Source: CAVXFS01 sp963761115
GTDB taxonomy: Bacteria; Pseudomonadota; Gammaproteobacteria; Burkholderiales; Gallionellaceae
DNA: 64,000 nucleotides
Assembly: GCA_963761115.1 (NCBI GenBank)
Contig: CAVXFS010000005.1
Span: 124,001-188,000 of the forward strand
Reading direction: 5' to 3'
Shown here: piece after piece, positions 44,397 to 52,716 of the stretch
How the letters are laid out: every line of letters begins with the position of its first letter
Position numbering within the stretch: position 1 is the stretch's first letter
The notes under the pieces: model-generated
What the model was told of the DNA's origin: nothing
Seen by the model: the letters and a program-made list of their open reading frames with translations, nothing else
Databases searched by the model: none
Made by a program: the position numbers and the translations under genes

Positions 44397-45779
44397 ATGG
44401 GAAAAGATATCCGTGAAGACATCGCTTGGGCGCAGATCAACCAGGATGTGCTCAAGAGCCTTGAAAACCCGCGCAAGTTGTACTGGGTTATTTTGTTCGG
44501 TGCCATGCTGGTTTTTAGCGTCGGCGCTGGATGCGAGGTATATCAGTACAACAGAGGCATGGGAGTGGCCAATCTGGACAATCCACATGTGTGGGGGCTG
44601 TATATTGCCTCCTTCATTTTCTGGATCGGCATGAGCCATTCCGGCACATTGCTATCTGCAATTCTGCATATCATGCATGCCGACTGGCGCAAACCGATCT
44701 ATCGATTCGCCGAGGCGATGACCACGTTTTCATTGCTGACAGCTGCACTGTTTGTGGCGGTTCACCTGGGGCGAGTGTGGCAGATCTATTATGCGTTGCC
44801 CTACCCGAACGAACGTTGGGCTTGGCCCAACTTCCAGTCGCCGTTGCTGTGGGACGCAATGGCGGTTTTCACTTACCTGAGTTCGTCGGTGCTTTTCCTG
44901 TATGTTGGTTCGATTCCCGATCTGGCTATCGCGCGGGATAATATTCATTCCGGCTGGCGCAAGAAACTGTATACCCTGCTGGCGCTGGGCTGGGAAGGTA
45001 CCGATCGCCAGTGGCGTAATTTCCGCGTTACCTATCTGACCGTTGCCTGTTTCTTGATCCCTCTGGCGGTGTCGGTGCATTCGATCGTGGCGTCCGATTT
45101 CGCTGTGTCGCAGCAGCCGGGTTGGCACATTACATCGTTTCCGCCCTACTTTGTGGCAGGAGCGCTGTATTCTGGCTGCGCGGCGATCATCACCTTGTTC
45201 GTCATCCTGCGCTACGTGTTCAAGTTCGAGGAATACATGACGCTGCCGATCCTGAAAAAGATTGTGCGCTTGACATTTGCGATCGCGATGGTGTGGACAT
45301 ACCTGAACTGCATCGAGTTCGCCTCAGTGTGGTACAGCCATGACCCGGTGTCCAAAGGCGTGCTGATCCAGAAAGCGATCGGCCCCTATGCCCCGTTCTT
45401 TTGGGCGATGATCTTCTGTGGCTCCGTGGTTCCGTTTTCGTTAATGGTAAAACGCTGGCAGACCAGTATTCCGGTGATGTTCGCGGTATCGTTATTGCTT
45501 AACGTGGGCATGTTTCTGGAGCGCTGGATGATTGTTTCGCCGTCTTTTGCACATGGTCATTACCCGTGGACATGGGATCACGACCAGTGGCCCAGCCTGG
45601 TCCAGTGGGGGATTGTGTTCGGCAGTTTCGGCTGGTTCACCATGCTGTTTATGATTTTCTGCAAGATTGTTCCTTCCGTCTCCATGTACGAGGTGAAAGA
45701 GATGGTTTACCACCGTAAACTGGCTCGAAAGAAGGAAGAACTTGGCAGTGAAGAACTTGGTTTTGAGGGGGGGCATTAA
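44397..45779 (+). CDS. actC: Alternative complex III quinol-binding membrane subunit ActC (NrfD-like)
   Basis: The 460-residue polytopic protein has about ten membrane helices and NrfD-family features: GLYIASFIFWIGMSHSGTLLSAILHI near residue 65 and VVPFSLMVKRW near residue 350. It should bind menaquinol or ubiquinol next to ActB2. It starts 24 bases after actB2 with GGGAAAAGAG upstream. The C-terminal tail is charged (KKEELGSEELGF). Confidence 0.93.
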   Translation: MGKDIREDIAWAQINQDVLKSLENPRKLYWVILFGAMLVFSVGAGCEVYQYNRGMGVANLDNPHVWGLYIASFIFWIGMSHSGTLLSAILHIMHADWRKPIYRFAEAMTTFSLLTAALFVAVHLGRVWQIYYALPYPNERWAWPNFQSPLLWDAMAVFTYLSSSVLFLYVGSIPDLAIARDNIHSGWRKKLYTLLALGWEGTDRQWRNFRVTYLTVACFLIPLAVSVHSIVASDFAVSQQPGWHITSFPPYFVAGALYSGCAAIITLFVILRYVFKFEEYMTLPILKKIVRLTFAIAMVWTYLNCIEFASVWYSHDPVSKGVLIQKAIGPYAPFFWAMIFCGSVVPFSLMVKRWQTSIPVMFAVSLLLNVGMFLERWMIVSPSFAHGHYPWTWDHDQWPSLVQWGIVFGSFGWFTMLFMIFCKIVPSVSMYEVKEMVYHRKLARKKEELGSEELGFEGGH

Positions 45780-45781
45780 TA

Positions 45782-46312
45782 ATGAGTAAACGTCACATTC
45801 TGGCCCTGTACAATAATTTTGACGAAGCCGAAGCGGTGGTTAGCGAGTTGCGCAACAGCAGTATCAAGGGTTTCACTGCGGCCGATGACATGGTGATCAA
45901 GTCGCCGATCGAACATCCCGAAGTGGAGAAATTCCTGGGTGAGAAGCCAGTCAAGGTGCAATGGTTCACTCTGTTTGGGGCGCTTACCGGCGGCCTGCTG
46001 GCTTTCTGGTTGATTTCCGGTTCACAAGCCAATTTCTATGCCCAGATGAAGGGCGGCAAACCTATCGTGCCATTTCCCCCGAACTTTGTTCTGACTTATG
46101 AATTTTTCATTCTTGGTGGGGTGTATATCACGGTGCTGGGGTTTCTGATTTGCGCTGGATTGCCGGCCAGACGGTCGCCGCTATACAGTGCAAAGGTATC
46201 GGAGGACCAAATTGGCATTCTGGTAAAGGTGGATGACCACAGTGCGGCAGCGCTAAGAAGCATATTCACCAGACACCAAGCATTGGAAATCCAGGAAGAG
46301 GCGGGTAAATGA
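45782..46312 (+). CDS. actD: Alternative complex III subunit ActD (DUF3341)
   Basis: The 176-residue protein has a soluble N-terminal domain (LALYNNFDEAEAVVSEL), two membrane helices (about residues 60-80 and 102-125) with the PFPPNFVLTYEFFILGG segment between them, and a C-terminal cytoplasmic domain. This is the DUF3341/ActD pattern. ActD is structural; no cofactor site is visible. It starts two bases after actC and overlaps actE by four. Confidence 0.92.
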   Translation: MSKRHILALYNNFDEAEAVVSELRNSSIKGFTAADDMVIKSPIEHPEVEKFLGEKPVKVQWFTLFGALTGGLLAFWLISGSQANFYAQMKGGKPIVPFPPNFVLTYEFFILGGVYITVLGFLICAGLPARRSPLYSAKVSEDQIGILVKVDDHSAAALRSIFTRHQALEIQEEAGK

Positions 46313-46845
46313 GAAAAATAACCATAGTATTCGTTTTGTTGTTGACCCCGGTGCTCGCTCAAGCCTGGCCGTGGTCCAAGGATATGTCCGAATCGCTCAT
46401 GATCAAACCGCAGGAGAGCCCCGATCCCAATAATCCGGGTATGTATCCGTTTCCCAAGCGTTCAGTACCGGTTCCGGGAACGGGTTCGCTGGTAAAGGAC
46501 CAGGATACGGCGGCTGCACAGACGAATCCTGTTGTAGCTGATGCAAAATCAGTGGAACTTGGCGGCAGACTGTTCGGCATCTATTGCACTCCGTGTCATG
46601 GCTATGCCGGCAAGGGCGACGGACTGGTGGGTCAAAAACTGATATTGCAACCGTTCGACCTGACTTCAGATGCGGTCAAGGAACTCACCGATGGCTTTAT
46701 CTGGGGGTACATGACATTTGGCGGGGCGGTGATGCCTTCTTATGCCAATGACCTGTCGCCAACAGAGCGTTGGCATGTGGTCAATTACGTGCGCAAGGTG
46801 TTGCAACAGGGCGGAACCGTCCAGGCCAATGTTAACGGCCGGTAA
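46309..46845 (+). CDS. actE: Alternative complex III monoheme cytochrome ActE
   Basis: The 178-residue protein has a signal peptide (to about residue 19) and one heme site CTPCH at residues 93-97, with YMTFGGAVMPSYAN providing a methionine ligand candidate. This is the ActE pattern. It forms an ATGA overlap with actD and precedes the interrupted actF gene by 16 bases. Confidence 0.92.
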   Translation: MRKITIVFVLLLTPVLAQAWPWSKDMSESLMIKPQESPDPNNPGMYPFPKRSVPVPGTGSLVKDQDTAAAQTNPVVADAKSVELGGRLFGIYCTPCHGYAGKGDGLVGQKLILQPFDLTSDAVKELTDGFIWGYMTFGGAVMPSYANDLSPTERWHVVNYVRKVLQQGGTVQANVNGR

Positions 46846-46861
46846 ATAAGGGAGAGAAAGC

Positions 46862-47877
46862 ATGTTTTCTTACAGCAACTGGTCAGTTCTGACTGCCAGC
46901 TTTGTGGTTGTGACTTACCTTGCGTTAAGCGGCGTGACATTGTGCTCAGTGCTTTATCTGGTGGGTGCCAAATGGAGGCTTCAGGTGCGCCATCTGGCAG
47001 TAGCGCTGTTCGCCCTCTTTCCCTTGGCATTCGTGCTGCTATTGATTTTGCTGGTGGGGGGGAGATCACTTTTCCCTGGATCGGTCACGTCTCGCATGGT
47101 GAGAATCTCCACATGCCAGGCTGGTATACGTGGCCTCTGTTGGCGGCACGTGAAGTGATTGGCATGCTTACGATTATTTCGGTGTGGTGGGTATTCATTA
47201 CACGCCAGGAAATCATGGATCGGAGCGAGGATGATCGTAACAGGTTCCACCATGTGGCATGCTGGGTGCCTTTTTTTACCGTGCTGTATGCCACCATGGT
47301 TGCATGGGACTTTGAAATGACATTGGTACCAGCCTGGCATAGCGCGATATACGCAATGTACAATCTGGTCAGCAATTTCAACATGTTTCTGGCTTTCATG
47401 CTGATCTGGATCTTTGTGTTGAATACACGTAACCAGCTAAACAAAAAAGTGGATGAATATGTCTACAATTATCTGGCGCAAATGATGCTCGCCTTTACCC
47501 TGCTGTGGATGTATACCTTTTTTGCGCAATATCTGGTCATCTGGTACGGTAACATTGGTGATGAACGTGATCGCCTAGACGCGATGCAAAACGGCAGCTA
47601 TACCGTGATATGGTGGGCCATGGTGGCAATGAAGTTTGTGATCCCATTCGTTGCGCTAACTTTTCCGATAACGCGCCATAATCCGCAAGTTACTGTAGCT
47701 GTTGCAGCTTGCATTATTGTGGGAACACTGTTTGAGCGTTATGTCTGGATTTCCGGCATTAACGGAACGGGAACTTATCCCATCCTGGCTGTAATAGTGG
47801 TGGGAGTGTTGGTGGCAGGTGCCGGGTTCATGCTGGTGCGCGGAGCTATGCATCGAAGTAACCTGATCAAGGCGTAA
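46862..47877 (+). CDS. actF: Alternative complex III membrane subunit ActF, frame split at a seven-G tract
   Basis: ActF is the second NrfD-like membrane subunit. As read, the frame from ATG 46862 stops at 47158 (98 residues) and the rest of the protein (from EITFPWIGHV onward) lies in the -1 frame to 47877. The switch falls at GGGGGGG (47056-47062), where a slip back by one base joins the two parts into about 338 residues with normal helices. The heptamer is phased G GGG GGG, the slippery-site pattern. Causes could be a missing G in the sequence, true slippage, or a genuine mutation. The coding pattern in both parts is otherwise intact. Confidence 0.8.
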
Positions 47878-47883
47878 CCAAGC

Positions 47884-48483
47884 ATGATGACATTGTACTC
47901 GGGAACGGTTGATCCGTTCAGTCAGCGTTGCCGCATAGTTTTGTACGAGAAGGGCATGGACTTCCAGATTATCGACGTTGATATGTTCAACAAGATGGAA
48001 GACATTTCAGTGATCAATCCTTACGGTAAAGTGCCCGCACTCGTCGAGAGGGATTTGATCCTGTATGAGGCCAATATCATCAATGAATATATTGATGAAC
48101 GCTTCCCCCATCCGCAATTGATGCCTGCCGACCCGGTCATGCGCGCACGTGCCAGACTGTTTTTGTACCGGTTTGAGCACGAGTTATTCTCCCATATCGA
48201 GGACATTGAGCATGGGCCGCAAAAAGCCGCCGACAAGGCTCGACAAGCCGTTCGCGATAATCTGACGCAGCTTTCACCTGTTTTTTCCAGGCAAAAGTAT
48301 ATGCTCGGCGAGGAATTTTCAATGCTGGATGTTGCGATTGCGCCGCTTCTCTGGCGACTGGATCATTATGGGATCCAGATGGGCAAGGAAGTTGCGCCAT
48401 TGATGAAATACGCCGAACGATTATTTTCGCGTCCAGCCTACATCGAAGCGATGACACCGGCTGAAAAAGCGATGCGTAAGTGA
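47884..48483 (+). CDS. sspA: Stringent starvation protein A (GST-fold)
   Basis: The 199-residue protein has the GST-like thioredoxin N-domain (MTLYSGTVDPFSQRCRIVLYEKGMDF) and the all-helical C-domain with MLGEEFSMLDVAIAPLLWRL, typical of SspA, an RNA polymerase-associated protein. The YGKVPALVERD segment replaces the catalytic loop of active GSTs. The downstream sspB in a GTGA overlap supports the call. It follows the act operon directly, six bases after actF. Confidence 0.92.
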   Translation: MMTLYSGTVDPFSQRCRIVLYEKGMDFQIIDVDMFNKMEDISVINPYGKVPALVERDLILYEANIINEYIDERFPHPQLMPADPVMRARARLFLYRFEHELFSHIEDIEHGPQKAADKARQAVRDNLTQLSPVFSRQKYMLGEEFSMLDVAIAPLLWRLDHYGIQMGKEVAPLMKYAERLFSRPAYIEAMTPAEKAMRK

Positions 48484-48872
48484 CCGAGCTATCTACCAAA
48501 CCCTACCTGATTCGCGCAATTTACGATTGGTGTATCGACAGCGGCTTGACCCCTTATCTGGCCGTGCGCGTTGATGACCAAACTCAAGTACCAGCGTCCT
48601 TTGTCAAGGACGGTGAGATAGTCCTGAATTTAAGCATGGACGCCGTAGCCAATCTTCAACTGGGGAATGAGGAGATTACTTGCGGTGGCAGGTTTGGTGG
48701 CGTTCCGCACAAGCTGATTGTGCCTATTCCCACCGTGATAGGGATTTTTGCCAAGGAAAATGGTCAGGGCTTGGTGTTTCAGGGAAAGGAATCAACCCCG
48801 ACACCTCCAGAAACACCTCCAGAAAACGGCAACACACCTCCCTCCAAATCCCATCTAAGAATAGTGAAATAA
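48480..48872 (+). CDS. sspB: ClpXP specificity-enhancing factor SspB
   Basis: SspB delivers SsrA-tagged proteins to ClpXP. The 130-residue protein has the family start STKPYLIRAIYDWCIDSGLTPYL and GGRFGGVPHKLIVPI, then a flexible Pro/Thr-rich linker and the short C-terminal tail HLRIVK that binds ClpX. The start codon is GTG 48480 overlapping the sspA stop. Confidence 0.94.
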   Translation: MTELSTKPYLIRAIYDWCIDSGLTPYLAVRVDDQTQVPASFVKDGEIVLNLSMDAVANLQLGNEEITCGGRFGGVPHKLIVPIPTVIGIFAKENGQGLVFQGKESTPTPPETPPENGNTPPSKSHLRIVK

Positions 48873-49004
48873 TCAGGCAGGCAATCCTTGCCGGCTACGG
48901 GTCGGCCCCGCATATAACGCAATACTAGCTGCGGATCGTTGATCACAGCCGGAACATGGGCGACAGAAAAGTATATGTGGGTTGTGTGTTGCGGCTGTGG
49001 TGTT

Positions 49005-49862
49005 TCAGGCTGCAGGCAATAGTGCCGTTTTCATCTTTGCCAATGCTTTTTGTTCGATCTGCCGAATCCGTTCGGCGGATACATTGAATTCATCGGCCAA
49101 CTCATGCAACGTAGCACTGTCATTTTCGCGTAGCCAGCGTGCCTCGACGATGCGGCGGCTACGTTCGTCCAGACTTTCCAGCGCATGGCTTAGGCCCGAG
49201 GATTCGATACCCTTGGCCTCGAAATTTTCCAGAAGCAGGGAGGGTTCGTTTTCAGAGTCGGCAGCCAAGTAAGAGATTGGCGCGTAAGCGTCTTCGTCTC
49301 CATTTGTATCCGGCTCCAGCGCCAACTCGTGACCATTGAAGCGCGCTTCCATCTCTGCGACATCCTCTTCGCTGACATTCAGCTTTTGGGCAATATCACT
49401 TATCTGCCTTGGCTTGAGTGAGCCCAGCCCCTGCTTCATGCTGCGCAGATTGAAGAATAATTTGCGTTGCGCCTTGGTAGTGGCAATCTTGACCAATCTC
49501 CAGTTGCGCAGGATATATTCGTGCATTTCTGCGCGTATCCAATGCAAGGCGAACGAAACCAGCCTTACCCCGCGTTCCGGGTCAAAGCGTTTGACTGCCT
49601 TCATCAGACCTATATTACCTTCCTGAATCAGATCGGCCTGGGGCAGACCATAGCCGGTATACCCGCGTGCAACACTGACCACCACTCGCAGATGAGACAC
49701 AATCAATTGTCTTGCGGCTTCAAGATCGTTGTCGCGCTTGAATCGTCGTGCCAACCCTAGCTCTTCATCCTGCGTGAGAATGGGGAATTGACCCACAGTC
49801 TGAATGTAGCTGTCCAGACTTCCGGTCGATGAGGGTACGGGTAAAGTTAAAGAATGAGCCAT
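49005..49862 (-). CDS. rpoH: Heat-shock sigma factor RpoH (sigma32)
   Basis: The 285-residue sigma factor has regions 2.1-2.4 (DLIQEGNIGLMKAVKRFDP, then FALHWIRAEMHEYILRNWRLV), the RpoH box KAQRKLFFNLR, and a region 4.2 helix-turn-helix (NVSAERIRQIEQKALAKMK). RpoH directs transcription of chaperones and proteases. A strong AAGGAGG site precedes ATG 49862. A CIRCE operator lies 27 bases upstream, suggesting HrcA control. It converges with sspB. Confidence 0.95.
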   Translation of the reverse strand: MAHSLTLPVPSSTGSLDSYIQTVGQFPILTQDEELGLARRFKRDNDLEAARQLIVSHLRVVVSVARGYTGYGLPQADLIQEGNIGLMKAVKRFDPERGVRLVSFALHWIRAEMHEYILRNWRLVKIATTKAQRKLFFNLRSMKQGLGSLKPRQISDIAQKLNVSEEDVAEMEARFNGHELALEPDTNGDEDAYAPISYLAADSENEPSLLLENFEAKGIESSGLSHALESLDERSRRIVEARWLRENDSATLHELADEFNVSAERIRQIEQKALAKMKTALLPAA

Positions 49863-49888
49863 GACTTAAACCTCCTTGATGATTGATT

Positions 49889-49915
49889 CTAGCACTCTGG
49901 CGGTTAGAGTGCCAG
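49889..49915 (-). promoter_or_regulatory. CIRCE element (HrcA operator) upstream of rpoH
   Basis: Half-sites CTAGCACTC (49889-49897) and GAGTGCCAG (49907-49915) flank exactly nine bases, matching the CIRCE consensus TTAGCACTC-N9-GAGTGCTAA at 15 of 18 positions. It lies 27 to 53 bases before the rpoH start, where HrcA would block transcription initiation or elongation. Confidence 0.85.
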
Positions 49916-50158
49916 AATGAAAAAAGGTTTAATGCGGATTTGGGCTGAGGAAATTACTTTCTATCGATTATGGCACAGGAGAAACGTGGTGAAAATTTCA
50001 GAATGGCCAGAAGTGAGCGTGTACTTACTGTATGTTTTTGTGGAAGCAACGGCTTGATTCAACACTGTAAAGACAAATGCCTTGAAGGATACGGAATAAC
50101 CGCGAACCAGTTGATCTCGCATCAACGTGCCGACTCGATGCTTCTATAAGATCCTAAA

Positions 50159-50881
50159 TTACCATTTATTAAGCCATGTCATGCCGTTGTTGTCGCAACG
50201 CAATGCATTGGGATTGTTGTCCCAATCCCCCAGTACCCAGCGTTCGCAGGTGTGGCCGTCCAGATTATGTAGCGAAAGTCCGGGGCGGTGGGTGTGGCCG
50301 TGTATCAGGCGCGGATATCCATGGCTACGCAATAGTTCAGCTACAGCCGTATCGTTGACATCCATAATCTCGCTGCTCTTGTGCTGCTTTTCGTTTTCGC
50401 TGCGCATGCGCAGTTGTGCTATGAAACTTTTTCGCTGTGCTAAAGGCAGGGCAAGGAATTGCTGCTGCCATGCGGGGTCATGTACCTGTTTGCGGTATGC
50501 CTGATAGTCAGTGTCATCGGTGCAAAGCAGGTCGCCATGGCTGATTAGTGTGGGCACACCATACAAATTCAGCAATACAGGATCGGGGAGCAGGGTAGCA
50601 GCGCAGGCGGACGCAAATTTATCAGCTATCAGGAAATCGCGATTACCGTGCATGAAGTACAACCTGGTACCGGTGGCGGACAGACTTTTCAAGGCTTGAG
50701 CAACCTGGCAGTTGAATGCCTCATCAAGGTCATCGTCGCCCGCCCAGTATTCAAACAAATCGCCAAGGATATAAAGCGCGTCAGCGCCAGGGGCAATGCT
50801 TTGAGTAAAACGCATGAACAACTGCGCGCTTTCCGAATGCTTGGCGCTAAGATGCAAATCGGAAATAATCAGGGTATACAA
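50159..50881 (-). CDS. lpxH: UDP-2,3-diacylglucosamine pyrophosphatase LpxH
   Basis: LpxH cleaves UDP-2,3-diacylglucosamine to lipid X in lipid A synthesis. The 240-residue calcineurin-fold protein has ISDLHLS at residues 6-12, LGDLFEYWAGDDD, HGNRDFL, LISHGDLLCTDD and HGHTHRPG, the full metallophosphoesterase set with the LpxH spacing. It is 53 bases downstream of the cyclophilin gene on the same strand. Confidence 0.95.
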   Translation of the reverse strand: MYTLIISDLHLSAKHSESAQLFMRFTQSIAPGADALYILGDLFEYWAGDDDLDEAFNCQVAQALKSLSATGTRLYFMHGNRDFLIADKFASACAATLLPDPVLLNLYGVPTLISHGDLLCTDDTDYQAYRKQVHDPAWQQQFLALPLAQRKSFIAQLRMRSENEKQHKSSEIMDVNDTAVAELLRSHGYPRLIHGHTHRPGLSLHNLDGHTCERWVLGDWDNNPNALRCDNNGMTWLNKW

Positions 50882-50933
50882 TTGTGAGTGTGATTATTGT
50901 TGCGGCTGCCGATAATAAACGGCGTCAGTGACA

Positions 50934-51536
50934 TTATTGTGACTGCAAAATTTCAGCCTTGGTTATAACGACATCATGCACCGGGACATCCTGAAATCCC
51001 TTGTGAGTAGCGGTATGCACCTTGCGAATGGCGTCCACTACTTCCTTCCCGTCGACAACCTTGCCAAAAACGCAGTACCCGTAGCCACGCTGGTCAGCAG
51101 AAGTGAAATTCAGAAAGTCATTGTCCTTGACGTTTATGAAAAACTGAGCTGTGGCAGATTGGGGGTCGGAAGTGCGCGCCATGGCGACAGTATACATATC
51201 ATTCTTCAGCCCATTTGCCGCCTCATTCTTGATCGGGGCCTTGGCATGCTTCTGTTTCAACCCATGTTCGAATCCGCCGCCCTGAATCATGAAGCCATTG
51301 ATCACACGGTGAAATATCGTGCCGTTATAAAATCCGCTGCTGACATAATCCAAAAAATTCTTTACCGTGACAGGCGCCTTTTCATCTTCCAGCTGGATGG
51401 TTATGTCGCCGAGGTTGGTGTGCAGTTTGACCATGCTGTGTTTTCCTTTATCTTGAGTTTGTAAATTATCGGATACGGCCAGGCCGCAGAAGCACAATAG
51501 CCAGCCAAATAACAGGGTGGAAAATATTTTGCTCAT
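50934..51536 (-). CDS. Cyclophilin-type peptidyl-prolyl isomerase with possible second internal start
   Basis: The 200-residue form from ATG 51536 has a signal peptide (about residues 1-22, LLFGWLLCFCGLAVS) and a cyclophilin domain with FHRVINGFMIQGGGFEHG and SATAQFFINVKDNDFLNF. The ATG overlaps the stop of the L,D-transpeptidase gene (ATGA). A second in-frame ATG at 51434 follows AAAGGAAAACACAGC and would give the 166-residue cytoplasmic PpiB-like form starting MVKLHTNLGDI. One gene may thus serve both compartments, or it may be a purely periplasmic PpiA. Confidence 0.9.
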   Translation of the reverse strand: MSKIFSTLLFGWLLCFCGLAVSDNLQTQDKGKHSMVKLHTNLGDITIQLEDEKAPVTVKNFLDYVSSGFYNGTIFHRVINGFMIQGGGFEHGLKQKHAKAPIKNEAANGLKNDMYTVAMARTSDPQSATAQFFINVKDNDFLNFTSADQRGYGYCVFGKVVDGKEVVDAIRKVHTATHKGFQDVPVHDVVITKAEILQSQ

Positions 51537-52711
51537 GCAGCGCCTTCGTAAATTATTTTCCATTGGTTGTCGCGCTTTATCCAGTACTGGCGCTTCTTCA
51601 TGCGATTGGAAAGATTATTGCTGGAATAGTCCTGTTCGAAGTTCACCACGACCATATTCGGGTCGGTCGGATAGTCGAAGATGCTCAGGTTGGATATTTT
51701 AATTTTGATCCAGGACTTTCTTGAGTTTACCGCTCTTTTATTCCGCTCCCATGCTGCATAATTCAGGTTGCCACTATTGAAATCACGGGCGTAGTGCTTC
51801 AGGTAATTGTCGGTGTCTATGCTGGCCCAATCCTTGCGCCATTGCTCCAGAGCAACCAACAAATCTGAGCGATTTGCATGATCATTCTCGTCACTCCACT
51901 TCATCTGATCGGTAATGACAACGGGAGTGATACCGACTTGCAACACTTTGCCGATTATATCCAGGTCATCATTCGAAAGCACCACGCAGCCATTGCTGGC
52001 ACGTGGTGGGCGACTATAGGTATTGCTTGGTGTGCCATGCAACCAGATGCCATGGCCGTCGCGCCCGTTCTTGCGATCCCACGCGTTGGGGTAGTTAAGT
52101 GGATAGGCCGCGTCCCCATAAAAATCGGTCAACTTGCTTTTCGGGATGCTGGACTTGATATAGTACACACCCAGAGGGGTTTTCTGATCGCCTTCTGATA
52201 ATTTTTCCGAGCCCTTTTTGCCACTGGTGATGTAATAGTCTGCAACGTAACGGGGTTCCCCGTTTTCATTCTTGAATAGATACAGAGTGGACTTGCTGGT
52301 GTCAATCACGATGGCATAGCGCTGTTCCGCGTCCAGCTGCCATAAGTATTTGGGTGAGGTGGTGGATGGAGACTGCTCCTGGAATCGCTGCAGTCGCGCT
52401 CGTGCTTCATCACGCAACCCCGCCATGCGATCAGCAGGGGGGGTGGTTGCGTCACCCAGAGTAGTGAGTGGTCGCGTCCGCGCCAACAGCAAGTCGCCCT
52501 TGACCAATTGTGCAAGTTTGAAATTGGGCTCGGTCTTGAGCACTGAATCCACTTCGTTCATTGCAACATCCAGTCTGTTGTTGGAAATCGACAACATGCT
52601 TTCCACCAGCAGGGCTTCCGTGTTGCGTGAATCAGAGGCAGTATTTAAATCTTCGGCATGAGCAACGCTGAAAGCAACTGCCAGTACCAGTAACAATGGG
52701 GACGTGCGCAT
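51533..52711 (-). CDS. L,D-transpeptidase (YkuD) with C-terminal NTF2-like domain
   Basis: The 392-residue protein has a signal peptide (residues 1-19, ending AHA), a helical TPR-like stretch, and a YkuD domain with HGIWLHGTPSN and the catalytic cysteine in RASNGCVVLSN. The last ~120 residues (from LLVALEQWRKDWASIDTDNYLKHY) form an NTF2-like domain related to that of the upstream TPR protein. It should act on peptidoglycan in the periplasm. It follows the TPR gene by five bases. Confidence 0.88.
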   Translation of the reverse strand: MRTSPLLLVLAVAFSVAHAEDLNTASDSRNTEALLVESMLSISNNRLDVAMNEVDSVLKTEPNFKLAQLVKGDLLLARTRPLTTLGDATTPPADRMAGLRDEARARLQRFQEQSPSTTSPKYLWQLDAEQRYAIVIDTSKSTLYLFKNENGEPRYVADYYITSGKKGSEKLSEGDQKTPLGVYYIKSSIPKSKLTDFYGDAAYPLNYPNAWDRKNGRDGHGIWLHGTPSNTYSRPPRASNGCVVLSNDDLDIIGKVLQVGITPVVITDQMKWSDENDHANRSDLLVALEQWRKDWASIDTDNYLKHYARDFNSGNLNYAAWERNKRAVNSRKSWIKIKISNLSIFDYPTDPNMVVVNFEQDYSSNNLSNRMKKRQYWIKRDNQWKIIYEGAA

Positions 52712-52716
52712 ACGGG

